A stretch of 64,000 nt of DNA from positions 318,501-382,500 of the forward strand of contig JADJHP010000002.1 of the NCBI GenBank assembly GCA_016707525.1, given 5' to 3'. The notes beneath the pieces were generated by a model, which searched no databases, was not told where the DNA came from, and saw only the letters and a program-made list of their open reading frames with translations. This DNA is from Ignavibacteriota bacterium (GTDB taxonomy: Bacteria > Bacteroidota > Ignavibacteria > UBA10030 > UBA6906). Positions within the stretch are counted from its first letter, which is position 1. Every line of letters begins with the position of its first letter. This document shows, in pieces, positions 1 to 8,800 of the stretch. Made by a program: the position numbers and the translations under genes.

Positions 1-117
1 GTGCAGGGGGTGCGCTTCGCTTCGCGGGAGCAGCTCGAGGAGCTGGTCGGGCGCAAAACGGCGGACAGGATCCAGGAGTACTTCGCCGCGGAGCGCGAAG
101 ATGGGACAGGTGGCTAA
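1..117 (+). CDS. uvrC: C-terminal end of probable excinuclease UvrC (partial)
   Basis: The window opens inside a gene read in frame 1 and ending with TAA at 115-117. The visible 38 residues (VQGVRFASREQLEELVGRKT, then ADRIQEYFAAEREDG) resemble the last helix-hairpin-helix of UvrC, the nucleotide-excision-repair endonuclease subunit: a small 'short-name' helix, the ASxEEL turn and a final helix before the stop. Most of the protein lies outside the window, so the call rests on this tail only; another HhH-containing DNA repair protein is possible. Confidence 0.55.
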   Translation: MQGVRFASREQLEELVGRKTADRIQEYFAAEREDGTGG

Positions 118-260
118 TATTGTACCCGATCAGCGCTCGGGGGTTTGCTTCCCATGTCAAGACCGCGCATTGGAAGCGGTTTCCCGTGGTACGGTAGTTG
201 CAGGTCATTCTCCGGTGGAGTGGGGGAGGAGTATGTGATGGCCTGCAAGAAAGGGAGCGG
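118..260. other. Intergenic region, no feature recognised
   Basis: About 140 bases between the uvrC-like tail and the next gene. A purine-rich GGGGGAGGAG near 221-230 looks like a ribosome-binding site but is followed only by ATG-TGA, so it opens no frame. I see no hairpin terminator or convincing promoter here. Confidence 0.3.
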
Positions 261-965
261 ATGGTAGAAGCCCGACAGCGTACACCCGGGATAACAATGA
301 CCGAACAGCAGTTCATCAGCATTCTTGATGAGCTGAATGTCATCCATGTGACACGCCCGGAAGGCGGCAGGGTCACGTTGGTGTGCAGACGTGAAGACCA
401 GGTGGTGACATGCACGGTCACGGACATCAAGGACGAGGCGAACGCCGCGTTGGCGGACCTCGAAGACCGGAAGAAGGAGATCGAAGAGAACCAGTTCGCG
501 ATGCCGCTTGAGGGCGAGATCGCGACGCGCGGTGAGCACATGTTGCGCGTCCGCTATGCCAAGCGGAACGACCAACTGACCGCGGAGGAGGTGGTGGAGA
601 AGCAGCGCCTGCTGCGGCAGGTGACCGCGGACATGGCGCATCAGCGGCTGATCATCGGCGGCATGAACTATCTGCAGGTCCACTATCGGGAACTTCAGCC
701 GCGATTGATGCAGCGCGCGATACCACTGGAGGGGCTCGAGAAGAAGGATGCCGGAGGGAAGCGGATCTGGACGCGCGGCATCAAGTCGGCGGCACTGTAT
801 TGCATCAAGGAAGGGGAAAAGCCCGCCAACACAGGGCGGCCGGGGATCGATATCTGCCGTGAGTTCTTCGTGCAATACACCATGGAGGACGAGGACGGCT
901 ATACGCCCGAGATGCTGTACAGGAACGTACAGCAGATACTCCGGTTGGACCGGAGTGAAGGATAG
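261..965 (+). CDS. Conserved hypothetical protein, cytosolic
   Basis: Protein of about 234 residues with no signal peptide or membrane segment. It is rich in charged residues, with a central probable helical stretch (ADLEDRKKEIEENQFAM) and a C-terminal part ending LYRNVQQILRLDRSEG. I do not recognise the family. Two starts are plausible: ATG 261, preceded by AAGGGAG at short spacing, and ATG 297 (MTEQQFISIL), which gives a tidier N-terminus but lacks a clear ribosome-binding site. Regular codon use supports real coding. It ends 29 bases before the small secreted protein that follows, so the two may be co-transcribed. Confidence 0.6.
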   Translation: MVEARQRTPGITMTEQQFISILDELNVIHVTRPEGGRVTLVCRREDQVVTCTVTDIKDEANAALADLEDRKKEIEENQFAMPLEGEIATRGEHMLRVRYAKRNDQLTAEEVVEKQRLLRQVTADMAHQRLIIGGMNYLQVHYRELQPRLMQRAIPLEGLEKKDAGGKRIWTRGIKSAALYCIKEGEKPANTGRPGIDICREFFVQYTMEDEDGYTPEMLYRNVQQILRLDRSEG

Positions 966-994
966 ATGGAAAGCACATGACAATGGAGGGTCAC

Positions 995-1234
995 ATGCGG
1001 CAGTATCGTACAGCGCTCGTGGTTCTGGTATGCGTGCTTCTGGCGTTCGCGATCGGTTGGAAGGCTGATGCACAACAGGGGCGTTCATCACCGAAAGTGG
1101 CGGCCTGGGAGTACCGTGACGGTGCGAACATGACGATCCAGCAACTCAATACCCTCGGGTCGGAAGGCTGGGAGCTGGTGGTCGTAGCGTCGTACGGCAA
1201 GGACTACTATTATATATTGAAGCGGCAGAAGTAG
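995..1234 (+). CDS. Small secreted DUF4177-like protein
   Basis: 79-residue product beginning MRQYRTALVVLVCVLLAF, a typical Sec signal peptide (cleavage near ADAQQ), followed by a compact domain with WEYRDG, LNTLGSEGWELVVV and YYYILKRQK. The 'LN.LG.EGWELV' core is the hallmark of DUF4177-type small domains, whose function is unknown. ATG 995 is preferred over in-frame ATG 977 because GGAGGG lies 5-6 bases upstream of 995. It is probably exported to the periplasm. Confidence 0.65.
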   Translation: MRQYRTALVVLVCVLLAFAIGWKADAQQGRSSPKVAAWEYRDGANMTIQQLNTLGSEGWELVVVASYGKDYYYILKRQK

Positions 1235-1256
1235 GAACCGTTCGTCGCCCCGCGAC

Positions 1257-1285
1257 TTGCGTTGACGCTGAGAAATGCGTATATT
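1257..1285 (+). promoter_or_regulatory. Sigma-70-like promoter for tRNA-Val and probably the pyr operon
   Basis: TTGCGT (1257-1262), 17-base spacer, TATATT (1280-1285). A start site near 1292 would lie about 7 bases before the mature tRNA. No second promoter fits between the tRNA and the pyr leader, so this one may serve both. Confidence 0.55.
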
Positions 1286-1298
1286 GGTACAATTCAAA

Positions 1299-1372
1299 GG
1301 GCGATTAGCTCAGTTGGTCAGAGCGCACGGTTCACATCCGTGAGGTCATAGGTTCAAGTCCTATATCGCCCA
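1299..1372 (+). tRNA. tRNA-Val (anticodon CAC)
   Basis: All four stems fold: acceptor GGGCGAT/ATCGCCC, D arm GCTC/GAGC, anticodon arm CACGG-TTCACAT-CCGTG, T arm ATAGG-TTCAAGT-CCTAT. The anticodon CAC reads the valine codon GTG, which suits this GC-rich genome. The discriminator base is A1372 and the 3' CCA is not encoded. The next recognisable RNA structure, a PyrR-binding hairpin, begins at once downstream (lower stem from 1374). Confidence 0.95.
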
Positions 1373-1373
1373 C

Positions 1374-1406
1374 CCCTTTAAATCCTGCCCGAGAGGCAGG
1401 GAAGGG
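1374..1406 (+). promoter_or_regulatory. PyrR-binding loop (anti-antiterminator) of the pyr leader
   Basis: The RNA folds into a lower stem CCCTT (1374-1378)/AAGGG (1402-1406), a purine-rich internal bulge, and an upper stem CCTGCC (1384-1389)/GGCAGG (1395-1400) closed by CGAGA. The conserved GAGAGG at the top and the bulged two-stem shape match PyrR-binding RNA elements known from pyr attenuators. When UMP is plentiful, PyrR would hold this structure and so permit the downstream terminator. The adjacent gene is pyrR itself, which supports the reading. Confidence 0.75.
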
Positions 1407-1442
1407 ACCCGGCAATGCATCGTTGCACCACCCCCATCGTGT

Positions 1443-1483
1443 ATCCTCCGTTCGCTACGGCGTGCGGAGGATCTTTCGTTTTT
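1443..1483 (+). terminator. Attenuator terminator of the pyr operon leader
   Basis: Perfect 8-base stem ATCCTCCG (1443-1450)/CGGAGGAT (1465-1472) followed by CTTTCGTTTTT. It lies between the PyrR-binding loop and the pyrR start, where a PyrR-controlled attenuator is expected. A smaller hairpin, GCAA/TTGC, near 1412-1426 sits between the two and could take part in the alternative fold. Confidence 0.75.
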
Positions 1484-1527
1484 GACCATCCTTCATCCAT
1501 CCTGTTCCCTCACACCGAAAGGCTATC

Positions 1528-2076
1528 ATGAGACGCCTCAAAGCGCTGATCATCGACGGCGACGGGTTCGAGCGGACGATCACCCGCCTGGCACACGAGA
1601 TCCTGGAAAAGAACAAGGGTGCCGGCAATATCGTCATCGTCGGCATCCGTACCCGCGGCGAATTCATCGCACGCCGCATCGCACGGATCATCGAATCGGT
1701 CGAGAAGACCACCCTCGCCATCGGGTCGTTGGACATCACCCTCTACCGGGACGACCTGCATGGCAAACTCGAGCAGCCGCAACTCAAAGGGACCGACATC
1801 CTCTTCGACCTGAACGGTAAGGATGTGATCCTCATCGACGATGTGCTCTTCTCCGGCCGCACCATCCGCGCGGCACTGGGTGCCCTGATCGACATCGGGC
1901 GGCCACGCACGATCCAACTCGCCGTCCTTGTGGACCGCGGTCACCGGCAGCTCCCGATCCGCGCCGACTACGTCGGCAAGAACATCCCGACCGCCGCCCC
2001 CGAATCGATCCGTGTCCATGTGAAGGAGAGCGACGGTGAAGATGCGGTACTCCTGATGCATCCCGAAGAAGACTGA
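1528..2076 (+). CDS. pyrR: PyrR bifunctional pyr operon attenuator / uracil phosphoribosyltransferase
   Basis: 182 residues, the usual length for PyrR. The PRPP-binding loop VILIDDVLFSGRT lies at about residues 100-112, and IVGIRTRGEFIARR at 36-50 is the typical PyrR N-terminal motif. PyrR senses UMP/UTP, binds the leader RNA and promotes termination; many homologues also convert uracil and PRPP to UMP. The gene follows its own attenuator (1374-1483) and is 24 bases upstream of pyrB, the classic pyrR-pyrB-pyrC order. Confidence 0.93.
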   Translation: MRRLKALIIDGDGFERTITRLAHEILEKNKGAGNIVIVGIRTRGEFIARRIARIIESVEKTTLAIGSLDITLYRDDLHGKLEQPQLKGTDILFDLNGKDVILIDDVLFSGRTIRAALGALIDIGRPRTIQLAVLVDRGHRQLPIRADYVGKNIPTAAPESIRVHVKESDGEDAVLLMHPEED

Positions 2077-2100
2077 TCCGACCAGACAAGGAATACGACC

Positions 2101-3021
2101 ATGCCGTTGCAGAGCAGACACCTCCTGGGTCTTGACGGGATGCGGCGCGAGGATATCCAGCTCATCCTGGATACCGCCGTCAGCTTCCGCGAGGTCCTTG
2201 ACCGGCCTATCAAGAAGGTCCCCCCGTTGCAGGGCAAGACCGTCGCCAATATGTTCTTTGAGAACTCCACGCGGACGCGCCTGTCGTTCGAACTTGCCGA
2301 GCGACGGCTCTCCGCCGATGTCCTCGGTTTCGCTGCATCGGGGAGCAGCGTGAGCAAGGGAGAGACGCTGAAGGATACCGCGCGGAACATCGAAGCAATG
2401 AAGGTGGACATGGTGGTGATGCGCCACGCCGCCGCCGGTGCCACCGAATATCTTTCGCGTATCATCGAAGCCAACGTCATCAACGCCGGGGACGGTTCAC
2501 ACGAGCACCCCACGCAGGCGCTGCTGGATATGTACACCATCCGGGAGAAGCTCTCCCGCCTGCAGGACCTGCATGTGTGCATCGTGGGCGACATCTCCCA
2601 CAGCCGCGTGGCGCGCTCGAACATCTTCGGCCTGAAGACCATGGGCGCACGGGTGTCGGTGTGCGGCCCCGCGACGATGATCCCGCGCGACGTGGAGAAA
2701 CTCGGGGTTGAAGTGTATCACCATATCGACGATGTCCTCCCCTCGGTCGATGCCGTGAATGTGCTCCGCATCCAGCTGGAACGGGACGCCAGCCGTCTCT
2801 TCCCTTCGCTGCGCGAGTATCACAACTTCTACGGCATCACCCGCAAACGGCTGGAGAAGGCGGGCCGCGCGATCACGATCCTGCACCCGGGCCCCATCAA
2901 CCGTGACGTGGAGATCTCGGCGGATGTGGCGGACAGCGAGCACTCGGTGATCCTGCAGCAGGTGCTCAACGGCGTCGCCATCCGCATGGCGGTGCTCTAC
3001 CTGCTGTCTGCAAAGAATTGA
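2101..3021 (+). CDS. pyrB: Aspartate carbamoyltransferase, catalytic chain
   Basis: 306 residues, full length for the catalytic chain. FENSTRTRLSFE (53-64) is the carbamoyl-phosphate-binding motif and HPTQ (136-139) is the second family signature. It joins carbamoyl phosphate and aspartate in the first committed step of pyrimidine synthesis, in the cytosol. No pyrI regulatory chain is nearby, which fits the class controlled at transcription by PyrR. AAGGAAT precedes the ATG. It is 27 bases upstream of pyrC in the same operon. Confidence 0.95.
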   Translation: MPLQSRHLLGLDGMRREDIQLILDTAVSFREVLDRPIKKVPPLQGKTVANMFFENSTRTRLSFELAERRLSADVLGFAASGSSVSKGETLKDTARNIEAMKVDMVVMRHAAAGATEYLSRIIEANVINAGDGSHEHPTQALLDMYTIREKLSRLQDLHVCIVGDISHSRVARSNIFGLKTMGARVSVCGPATMIPRDVEKLGVEVYHHIDDVLPSVDAVNVLRIQLERDASRLFPSLREYHNFYGITRKRLEKAGRAITILHPGPINRDVEISADVADSEHSVILQQVLNGVAIRMAVLYLLSAKN

Positions 3022-3048
3022 ACTCCACCCACTGACGAGGCAATGACC

Positions 3049-4335
3049 ATGCAACTCCTATTGAAGAACGGCCGTGTGGTGGACCCGGTGACCGGCCGCG
3101 ATGAAGAAACCGATCTGCTGATCGTGGACGGCCGCATCGACAGGATCGGCAAGGGGCTTTCCGCACCGAACGCGCAGGCGATCGAACTGCGCGGGAAGAT
3201 CGTGGCGCCCGGATTCCTGGACATGCATGTGCACTTCCGGGAACCGGGATTCGAGTACAAAGAGACCATCGCCAGCGGCTGTGCGTCCGCGGCCGCGGGC
3301 GGCTTCACCGCTGTCTGCTGCATGCCCAACACGAATCCTCCGATCGACGATGAATCCGTGATCCGGTTCATCCAGAGCAAGGCGAAGGAAGCGCTGAATG
3401 GCCTGGTGGATGTGTATCCGATCGGCGCCGTGACCATGGGGCGGAAGGGGGAGCACCTGGCACCCCTGGCGGAACTGGCGACCGCCGGTGCGGTGGCCTT
3501 CTCGGACGACGGGTCACCGGTGTTCGACAGCGAGCTGATGCGCCGGGCGCTGGAATACAGCGCGATGTATGCGAAGCCGGTGATCCAGCACGCGGAAGAC
3601 CCTGCCCTGAGCAAGGGCGGCGTGGCCAATGAGGGGTTCGTGTCCACCCAGCTCGGGTTGCCGGTGATACCGCGCCTCGCCGAGGAACTGATGGTCGTGC
3701 GCGATATCCGTCTGGCCGAATACACAGGCGGGCAGTATCACGTCGCGCACGTCAGCACCGCAGAGGCGGTGGCAGCGGTACGCGCTGCCAAGGCGAAGGG
3801 CCTGCCGGTGACCTGTGAGGTTGCGCCCCACCATTTCACCCTGACGGATGAGGCGCTGCGGGGGTATGACACCAATACCAAGATGAACCCGCCGTTGCGT
3901 ACGCACGAGGATATCGAGGCGATCAAGGAAGGGCTGCGCGATGGGACGATCGATGCGATCGCCACCGACCATGCCCCACATTCCTTCGATGAAAAGGAAG
4001 TCGAGTTTCAGGTCGCGCCCTTTGGCATCGTCGGACTCGAAACCGCGATCGGGCTCGCTGTCACGGAATTGCTGAAGAAGAACGTCGTGACGTTGACCCA
4101 GCTCGTAGAGAAGTTCTCCGTGAATCCGCGGCGCATCCTCCATCTCCCCGAGATCCGCATCGAGGCGGGGGCCATGGCGAACCTCACCATCTTCGACCCG
4201 GCGGCCGATTGGGTCGTTCACCCGCAGGCGTTCCGGTCACAATCCCGCAACAGCCCGTTCGGTGGTTTCAAGCTCACCGGCCGGCCGGTTGGCGTCCTGA
4301 ATAACGGTCAGGCGAGCTGGGTGACACCGTCCTGA
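3049..4335 (+). CDS. pyrC: Dihydroorotase
   Basis: 428 residues from ATG 3049. Metal ligands are visible in DMHVHFREPG (H60, H62) and in ATDHAPH (D307), with an intervening NTKMNPPLR substrate-binding motif; this is the class I type found in pyrR-pyrB-pyrC operons. It cyclises carbamoyl-aspartate to dihydroorotate. ATG 3049 is preferred because GAGG (3037-3040) then stands 8 bases upstream; ATG 3043 in the same frame has only 2 bases of spacing. It is the last gene of the operon and is followed by a strong hairpin. Confidence 0.93.
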   Translation: MQLLLKNGRVVDPVTGRDEETDLLIVDGRIDRIGKGLSAPNAQAIELRGKIVAPGFLDMHVHFREPGFEYKETIASGCASAAAGGFTAVCCMPNTNPPIDDESVIRFIQSKAKEALNGLVDVYPIGAVTMGRKGEHLAPLAELATAGAVAFSDDGSPVFDSELMRRALEYSAMYAKPVIQHAEDPALSKGGVANEGFVSTQLGLPVIPRLAEELMVVRDIRLAEYTGGQYHVAHVSTAEAVAAVRAAKAKGLPVTCEVAPHHFTLTDEALRGYDTNTKMNPPLRTHEDIEAIKEGLRDGTIDAIATDHAPHSFDEKEVEFQVAPFGIVGLETAIGLAVTELLKKNVVTLTQLVEKFSVNPRRILHLPEIRIEAGAMANLTIFDPAADWVVHPQAFRSQSRNSPFGGFKLTGRPVGVLNNGQASWVTPS

Positions 4336-4378
4336 TTAGTGGACGCCTGAACGGTTTCCGCTACAGAGGTTGTTAAGA

Positions 4379-4417
4379 AACGCCGGAATCAGGCTTGTGA
4401 AGGCCTGTTCCGGCGTT
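4379..4417 (+). terminator. Hairpin after pyrC, probable terminator
   Basis: Ten-base perfect stem AACGCCGGAA/TTCCGGCGTT (4379-4388 and 4408-4417) with an inner CAGGC/GCCTG stem. There is no clear T-run after it, so termination may be partial or may need another factor. Confidence 0.5.
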
Positions 4418-4483
4418 CGTCTGCATGGCACATGCTTTGCGTTTGATGATGGTGTTACCGAACCATATCAACGTGAGGCACCT

Positions 4484-5266
4484 ATGAAAACCATCCTTTC
4501 GATCCTCTCCATCCTCCTCATCGCCATCGTTGCGCCCGGGTGCCACGATCTGCTTCATCACCCGGACAATGACCCGCCAGAAGCGCCGACGGGTTTGCGC
4601 ACCGCGACCGGTGACAATTTCATCGAGTTGTACTGGCACGAGGACCGTGACCCCGAGGTTGCGGGGTACAATGTGTATGTGAGCAATACCTATGGCGGGC
4701 GCTACGAATACGTCGGCACGGTGCATGGTGCCTATTACATGGACGATGAGGCGAGGAATGGCGTTCTGTACTACTACGCGGTCTCTGCATATGATTATGA
4801 CGGGAACGAGAGCGAACTGAGCAATGACGTCGCCTACGACATCCCCCGGCCCGAAGGGTATGATGTGCTGTTGTATAACTCGGGCGTCGCGTCGGGGCAG
4901 GCCGGGTACGACTTCTCGAAGTACAGCGTCGTTCCCATCGACGACCAGTATGCTGATATGTACTTTGTGACCGGAACCTCCGGCCCCGCCATGCGGGTGG
5001 ACGATGACACGGACATTCAGGATCTGGGGGCAACCTCGTCGATCCTCGATATCAGCCAGGCCCCCCTGAGCGGATGGTCCTCCATCCATGAAGTTCCGCT
5101 TGTGACCGGGCATACCTACGTGGTATGGACGTGGGACGACCACTATGCCAAGTTCCGTGTGTCGTCTGTTTCTTCAGGGCGGCTGGTGTTCGACTGGGCA
5201 TATCAGCTCGTGCCGTCCAACCGGCTCCTGAAGAAGTCCCCGGCAGGAGAACGTCACCGCAAGTAA
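4484..5266 (+). CDS. Lipoprotein with fibronectin type III domain
   Basis: 260 residues. Starts MKTILSILSILLIAIVAPGC, a signal peptide with a cysteine that could be lipidated, so probably anchored in a membrane. Residues about 30-110 form a fibronectin-III-like fold (PEAPTGL, IELYWHEDRDPEVAGYNVYVS, YYYAVSAYDYDGNES). The remaining 150 residues match nothing I recognise. ATG 4484 has GTGAGG seven bases upstream; the open frame extends upstream to 4370 but runs through the pyrC hairpin. Likely a cell-surface adhesion or scaffold protein. Confidence 0.65.
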   Translation: MKTILSILSILLIAIVAPGCHDLLHHPDNDPPEAPTGLRTATGDNFIELYWHEDRDPEVAGYNVYVSNTYGGRYEYVGTVHGAYYMDDEARNGVLYYYAVSAYDYDGNESELSNDVAYDIPRPEGYDVLLYNSGVASGQAGYDFSKYSVVPIDDQYADMYFVTGTSGPAMRVDDDTDIQDLGATSSILDISQAPLSGWSSIHEVPLVTGHTYVVWTWDDHYAKFRVSSVSSGRLVFDWAYQLVPSNRLLKKSPAGERHRK

Positions 5267-5271
5267 TGCGG

Positions 5272-5300
5272 TTGACTTTCAGTCCGGCATGGTGTACTTT
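5272..5300 (+). promoter_or_regulatory. Promoter TTGACT-17-TACTTT upstream of the DUF4783 gene
   Basis: -35 TTGACT (5272-5277) and -10 TACTTT (5295-5300) are exactly 17 bases apart. A start near 5307 places the transcript start after the first possible ATG (5289) but before GTG 5328, which helps choose the start codon. It may also drive the sensor kinase gene downstream. Confidence 0.5.
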
Positions 5301-5327
5301 TTTGCATCGCTTCAGGAAGGCCGGAAC

Positions 5328-5825
5328 GTGTTCTCGATCATGCTGTACATACTGCTGTTGGATGTGTGGAGTCCCGGAGTCCCTCCGGCCGGACAGGCCG
5401 AGGGCGCCGGGGCTCTGCCGCAAGGAACACCCTCCCAATTGCGTAGATCCCTCCTGCCATCCCGTGGCAAGGAGTCCGTGGCAGCCGGTTCGCGCGAGGT
5501 CTTTTCCGCCGTGGAGCAGGGGTTGGCCGCAGGCAATGTTGAGCCGGTGGCAGCGTACCTGGACTCCCGCGTCTACATGCAGCTCCGTGGTTCGGAAGGC
5601 GGCTATCATTCTTCCACCCAGGCCTACTACATCCTGTCGGCGTTTCTCAAAGCACGCAAGCCATCCTCGGTCGCCTTCACGACCTACGGCGAGACCGATG
5701 GGGCCCCGTACGCGACAGGTGCTGCATCATTCATCACGCGCGGAATGCGTGAGGACCTTCAGATCTATGTCGCGCTGCACCTGTCGGGCGACCGCTGGGT
5801 GATCACTCACCTGAACATGTACTAG
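5328..5825 (+). CDS. Secreted DUF4783 family protein
   Basis: 165 residues from GTG 5328. The hydrophobic start (VFSIMLYILLLDVW) is a probable signal peptide. The C-terminal ~110 residues (EVFSAVEQGLAAGNVEPVAAYLD, YYILSAFL, WVITHLNMY) show the SnoaL/NTF2-like DUF4783 pattern common in Bacteroidota secreted proteins of unknown function. AGGAAGG lies about 8 bases before GTG 5328; ATG 5289 would overlap the promoter -10 and has no ribosome site. It ends 6 bases before the sensor kinase start, so the two are probably one transcript. Confidence 0.65.
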   Translation: MFSIMLYILLLDVWSPGVPPAGQAEGAGALPQGTPSQLRRSLLPSRGKESVAAGSREVFSAVEQGLAAGNVEPVAAYLDSRVYMQLRGSEGGYHSSTQAYYILSAFLKARKPSSVAFTTYGETDGAPYATGAASFITRGMREDLQIYVALHLSGDRWVITHLNMY

Positions 5826-5831
5826 GATCCC

Positions 5832-8800
5832 ATGCTCGCTGGCAGTGTTCCCGGGGTGTCATCGCCGCTTTCCACCCGCCGCAGGCGTGAGGTCGCGTTC
5901 GTTGCTCTTTTCGCACTCCTGTCCCTCGGTGCCTGGGCCTTCCGGACGTATGAGGGCTCCTCTTCGCCTGCGCGCTGGGCCGAACTGGCGGAGACGCGGT
6001 CGCAAGAGCATTTGCACGCTGCCGCGCACGCGTTCACCGATCTCCAGCGTACATCCCGCGAACTGGCCGACGAGGTAGGAGCGGTCCCGGCGGTCATCAT
6101 GTACCTGAACGGCGAGACCACGGACCGGCGTCCACTCTTCGACGCCGTCAGGAGGATCGCGGCCTCGTCCGGCACCGGGGTCGAGGTGTACGATTCACAA
6201 GGCGAACTCGCCGGGTGGAGCGGACAGAGCGGTGATGAAGGGCGGCGGGAGATCGGACTCGCGCTTGCCGGCCGGACGTGCTCCTTCGTTTCCCGCAATG
6301 CGGTCTCATCCCAGCTCTTTGTCGCGGTGCCCGTGCGGCATGATGCACGCATCATCGGCGTCATCGTCATCCGCCAGACGATCGAGGTCGCCTCGCCGCT
6401 CCGCAACCGGTTCCTCGGCCGGGAAGGGCTGGCTGAACGGGTCTCGGATGCCATCGGCGTCCCTGTGGAATTCGTGTTTCCGCCCGATACGATCAGTGCG
6501 CCGGACACTCTGTGGCGGGCTATGGCTCTCGTTGGCATCGACAGTGTTCGTGTTGGTGACGTGCGCGTTGCCGCGACATCGGGGCCGGGGCTCGGCGATC
6601 AGTGGTATGCCCTCTTCACGGATCTCATCTACGCCCTGGCCGCGATCGCCCTCGTCGGCATGGCCGTCCTTCTCGTGCGGTGGCTGATGGAGCGCGCATC
6701 GCCTGTACCCCGAACGGTGGGGATCATGGCGGTCCTCTGGTCCGTGCGCTTCACCCTGCTGTCTCTCGATATACCCGGTCGCCTGCTCGGGACCGCGTTG
6801 TTCGATCCGATCGTGTACGCCTCCATGTTCGGCGGAGGGCTCGCACGATCCCCGGGAGATATGCTGTTCACGGTGGTAACGCTCCTGCTCACCTTCGTTC
6901 TCGGGATCCCCTCGGTCTCGCGTGCATACTACAGAGATGCTGTGGCGCGGAGGCCGTTCGTGGTCCGGCTCTTCGCCTCGGTGTTGTCTGCAGCGCTCAT
7001 CTTCCTGCTTGTACGCGGGTTCGCCGCAGCGGTGCGCAGCATGATGTACGACTCTACGTTGACCATCGGGGACCCGGCGCTTCTCCTGCCTCCACCGGTC
7101 ATGGGGGTGCTGCTGCTCAATGGCATCCTGCTTGCGGCGATGCTGAGCGGGGTAGCGATCGAGATCGTGCATGCCCTTGTCCGCTGGGTCCGCTGGACGG
7201 GAACGGCCCTTCTGGGTGCGGCAGGGATCGCGTTGTACGCGCTGCAGGATGAACCGCTCATGTCCGTGCCCATGCTCGCCGGGTGGCTCCTGGTCGTCGT
7301 GATTGTTCTGCGCATGAGCAACGAGGGTGGTGGCCGGTGGTGGTCCCTCGCCGGTCCGAGTCGCTTCCTCGCATTCCTTGTGTGCTCGGTGATGCTGCTC
7401 CTGCCGGTCCTCGATCTGCATGTCCGCGAACGCGACCGCAGCAAGATCGAGACATTCGCTGCGGAGGTCATCCGGCCCGTGGACGGCTGGTTGAAGTTCA
7501 TCGTTGAAGACGGGCTGCAGCACCTGACATCGGTGGTCGGCACGTCGGCAAGCAGTGCAGACGATCCGGCGCTGGCCCTGCGTGCCTGGGCGCAGAGCGC
7601 TGCGTGCCGCGAAGGGTACTCTTCGATCTTCGAAGTGCTCGATCCCGATGGGAATACCGTAAGCAGGTTCGCGATCGGTGGGCAGACCGGGGTCGCAGAA
7701 CAGGTTGGAGGGTCGGTGCCGCTCGATACAGTGGGTGTGCTCCGGGTCAAGAGTATCGGCGATGGGGTGAGCGCTGTGCGCGTGTACGCCGGATCCGTTC
7801 CTGTCGGCGCAGGGTCGGAACGTTTTCCGGTGCATGTTCGCGTGACCGTGGCCGCCGGGGAAGAGCAGCTCTTCCGCGGTGCCAACCCTGCGGTGCTTCG
7901 CGGCCTCTCCCGCGAGACCCTGGAGTCGTTCTATCGACCGATCACCATCACGGAATACCGTGACGGGCTCTTCCTCCGGTCCACCAACAAGGCATTCCCT
8001 TTCACCCATGTCTTGCCGCAGGACCTCCGCGAGACGTTACCCGTGCTGACTCCGCCCATGACATGGCGGAGCGAAGCGATCGGCGGGACCCACTATGAGA
8101 CCTTCTACGCGGTCCGCGGTGACGAAGGCCGGAGCGTTGTCGGACTCAGTATGGAAGAGCAACCGCTCATCATGCGTCTGGTTGGACTCGTGAAGGTCGT
8201 GTTCGTTTACGTCCTTCTCCTGGCGTGCTGGGGCGGGGTGCTCATGTTCCGGAAACTGCTTGCCGGACAAGCGGTGCAGCTCACATTCAGGGACCGGCTT
8301 CTCGGGATGATGTTCCTTGTGACCCTCCTGCCGCTCGGCGTGCTCCTTGTGTACAGTCAACTGGATGTGCGCGATCGGATGATAGAGAACACCGCATTGC
8401 GGCTGGAAGATCAGACCTCCGGCATCGCGCAGGATATTGCCGGGATCGGGGAGCACGCGGATGCCTCTTCTGAATTGGAGATACGGCCCGACCGTGTCGA
8501 ACTGATCGCGTCGAACACGGGCACGGACTTCAATATGTACGTGGGGAATGAACTCCGGATCAGCAGCCGCCCCGAACTCTACACGTCAGGGCTTCTCGAT
8601 CCACGGATCAGCGGGAGCGCGTATGCGGAAGTCGTGCTCGGGGGCAAGTGGTTCTGGGTGGAAACGGAACACATCGGGCAGTTCCGGTATGTGGTGGGCT
8701 ACCGTCCGGTGATCGACGCTGCGGGTGGCGTCATCGGTGTTGTGTCGGTGCCGACCGTGTTCAGGCAGGATGAGATGGACCGTGGCCTCGTGGCACGGCA

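Noticed and set aside
5289..5327. Earlier ATG for the DUF4783 protein
   Set aside because: It lies within the TTGACT-17-TACTTT promoter and has no ribosome-binding site.
6306..8009. Leftward open frame inside the sensor kinase gene
   Set aside because: Antisense to conserved kinase sensory and membrane sequence; composition is typical of noncoding translation.
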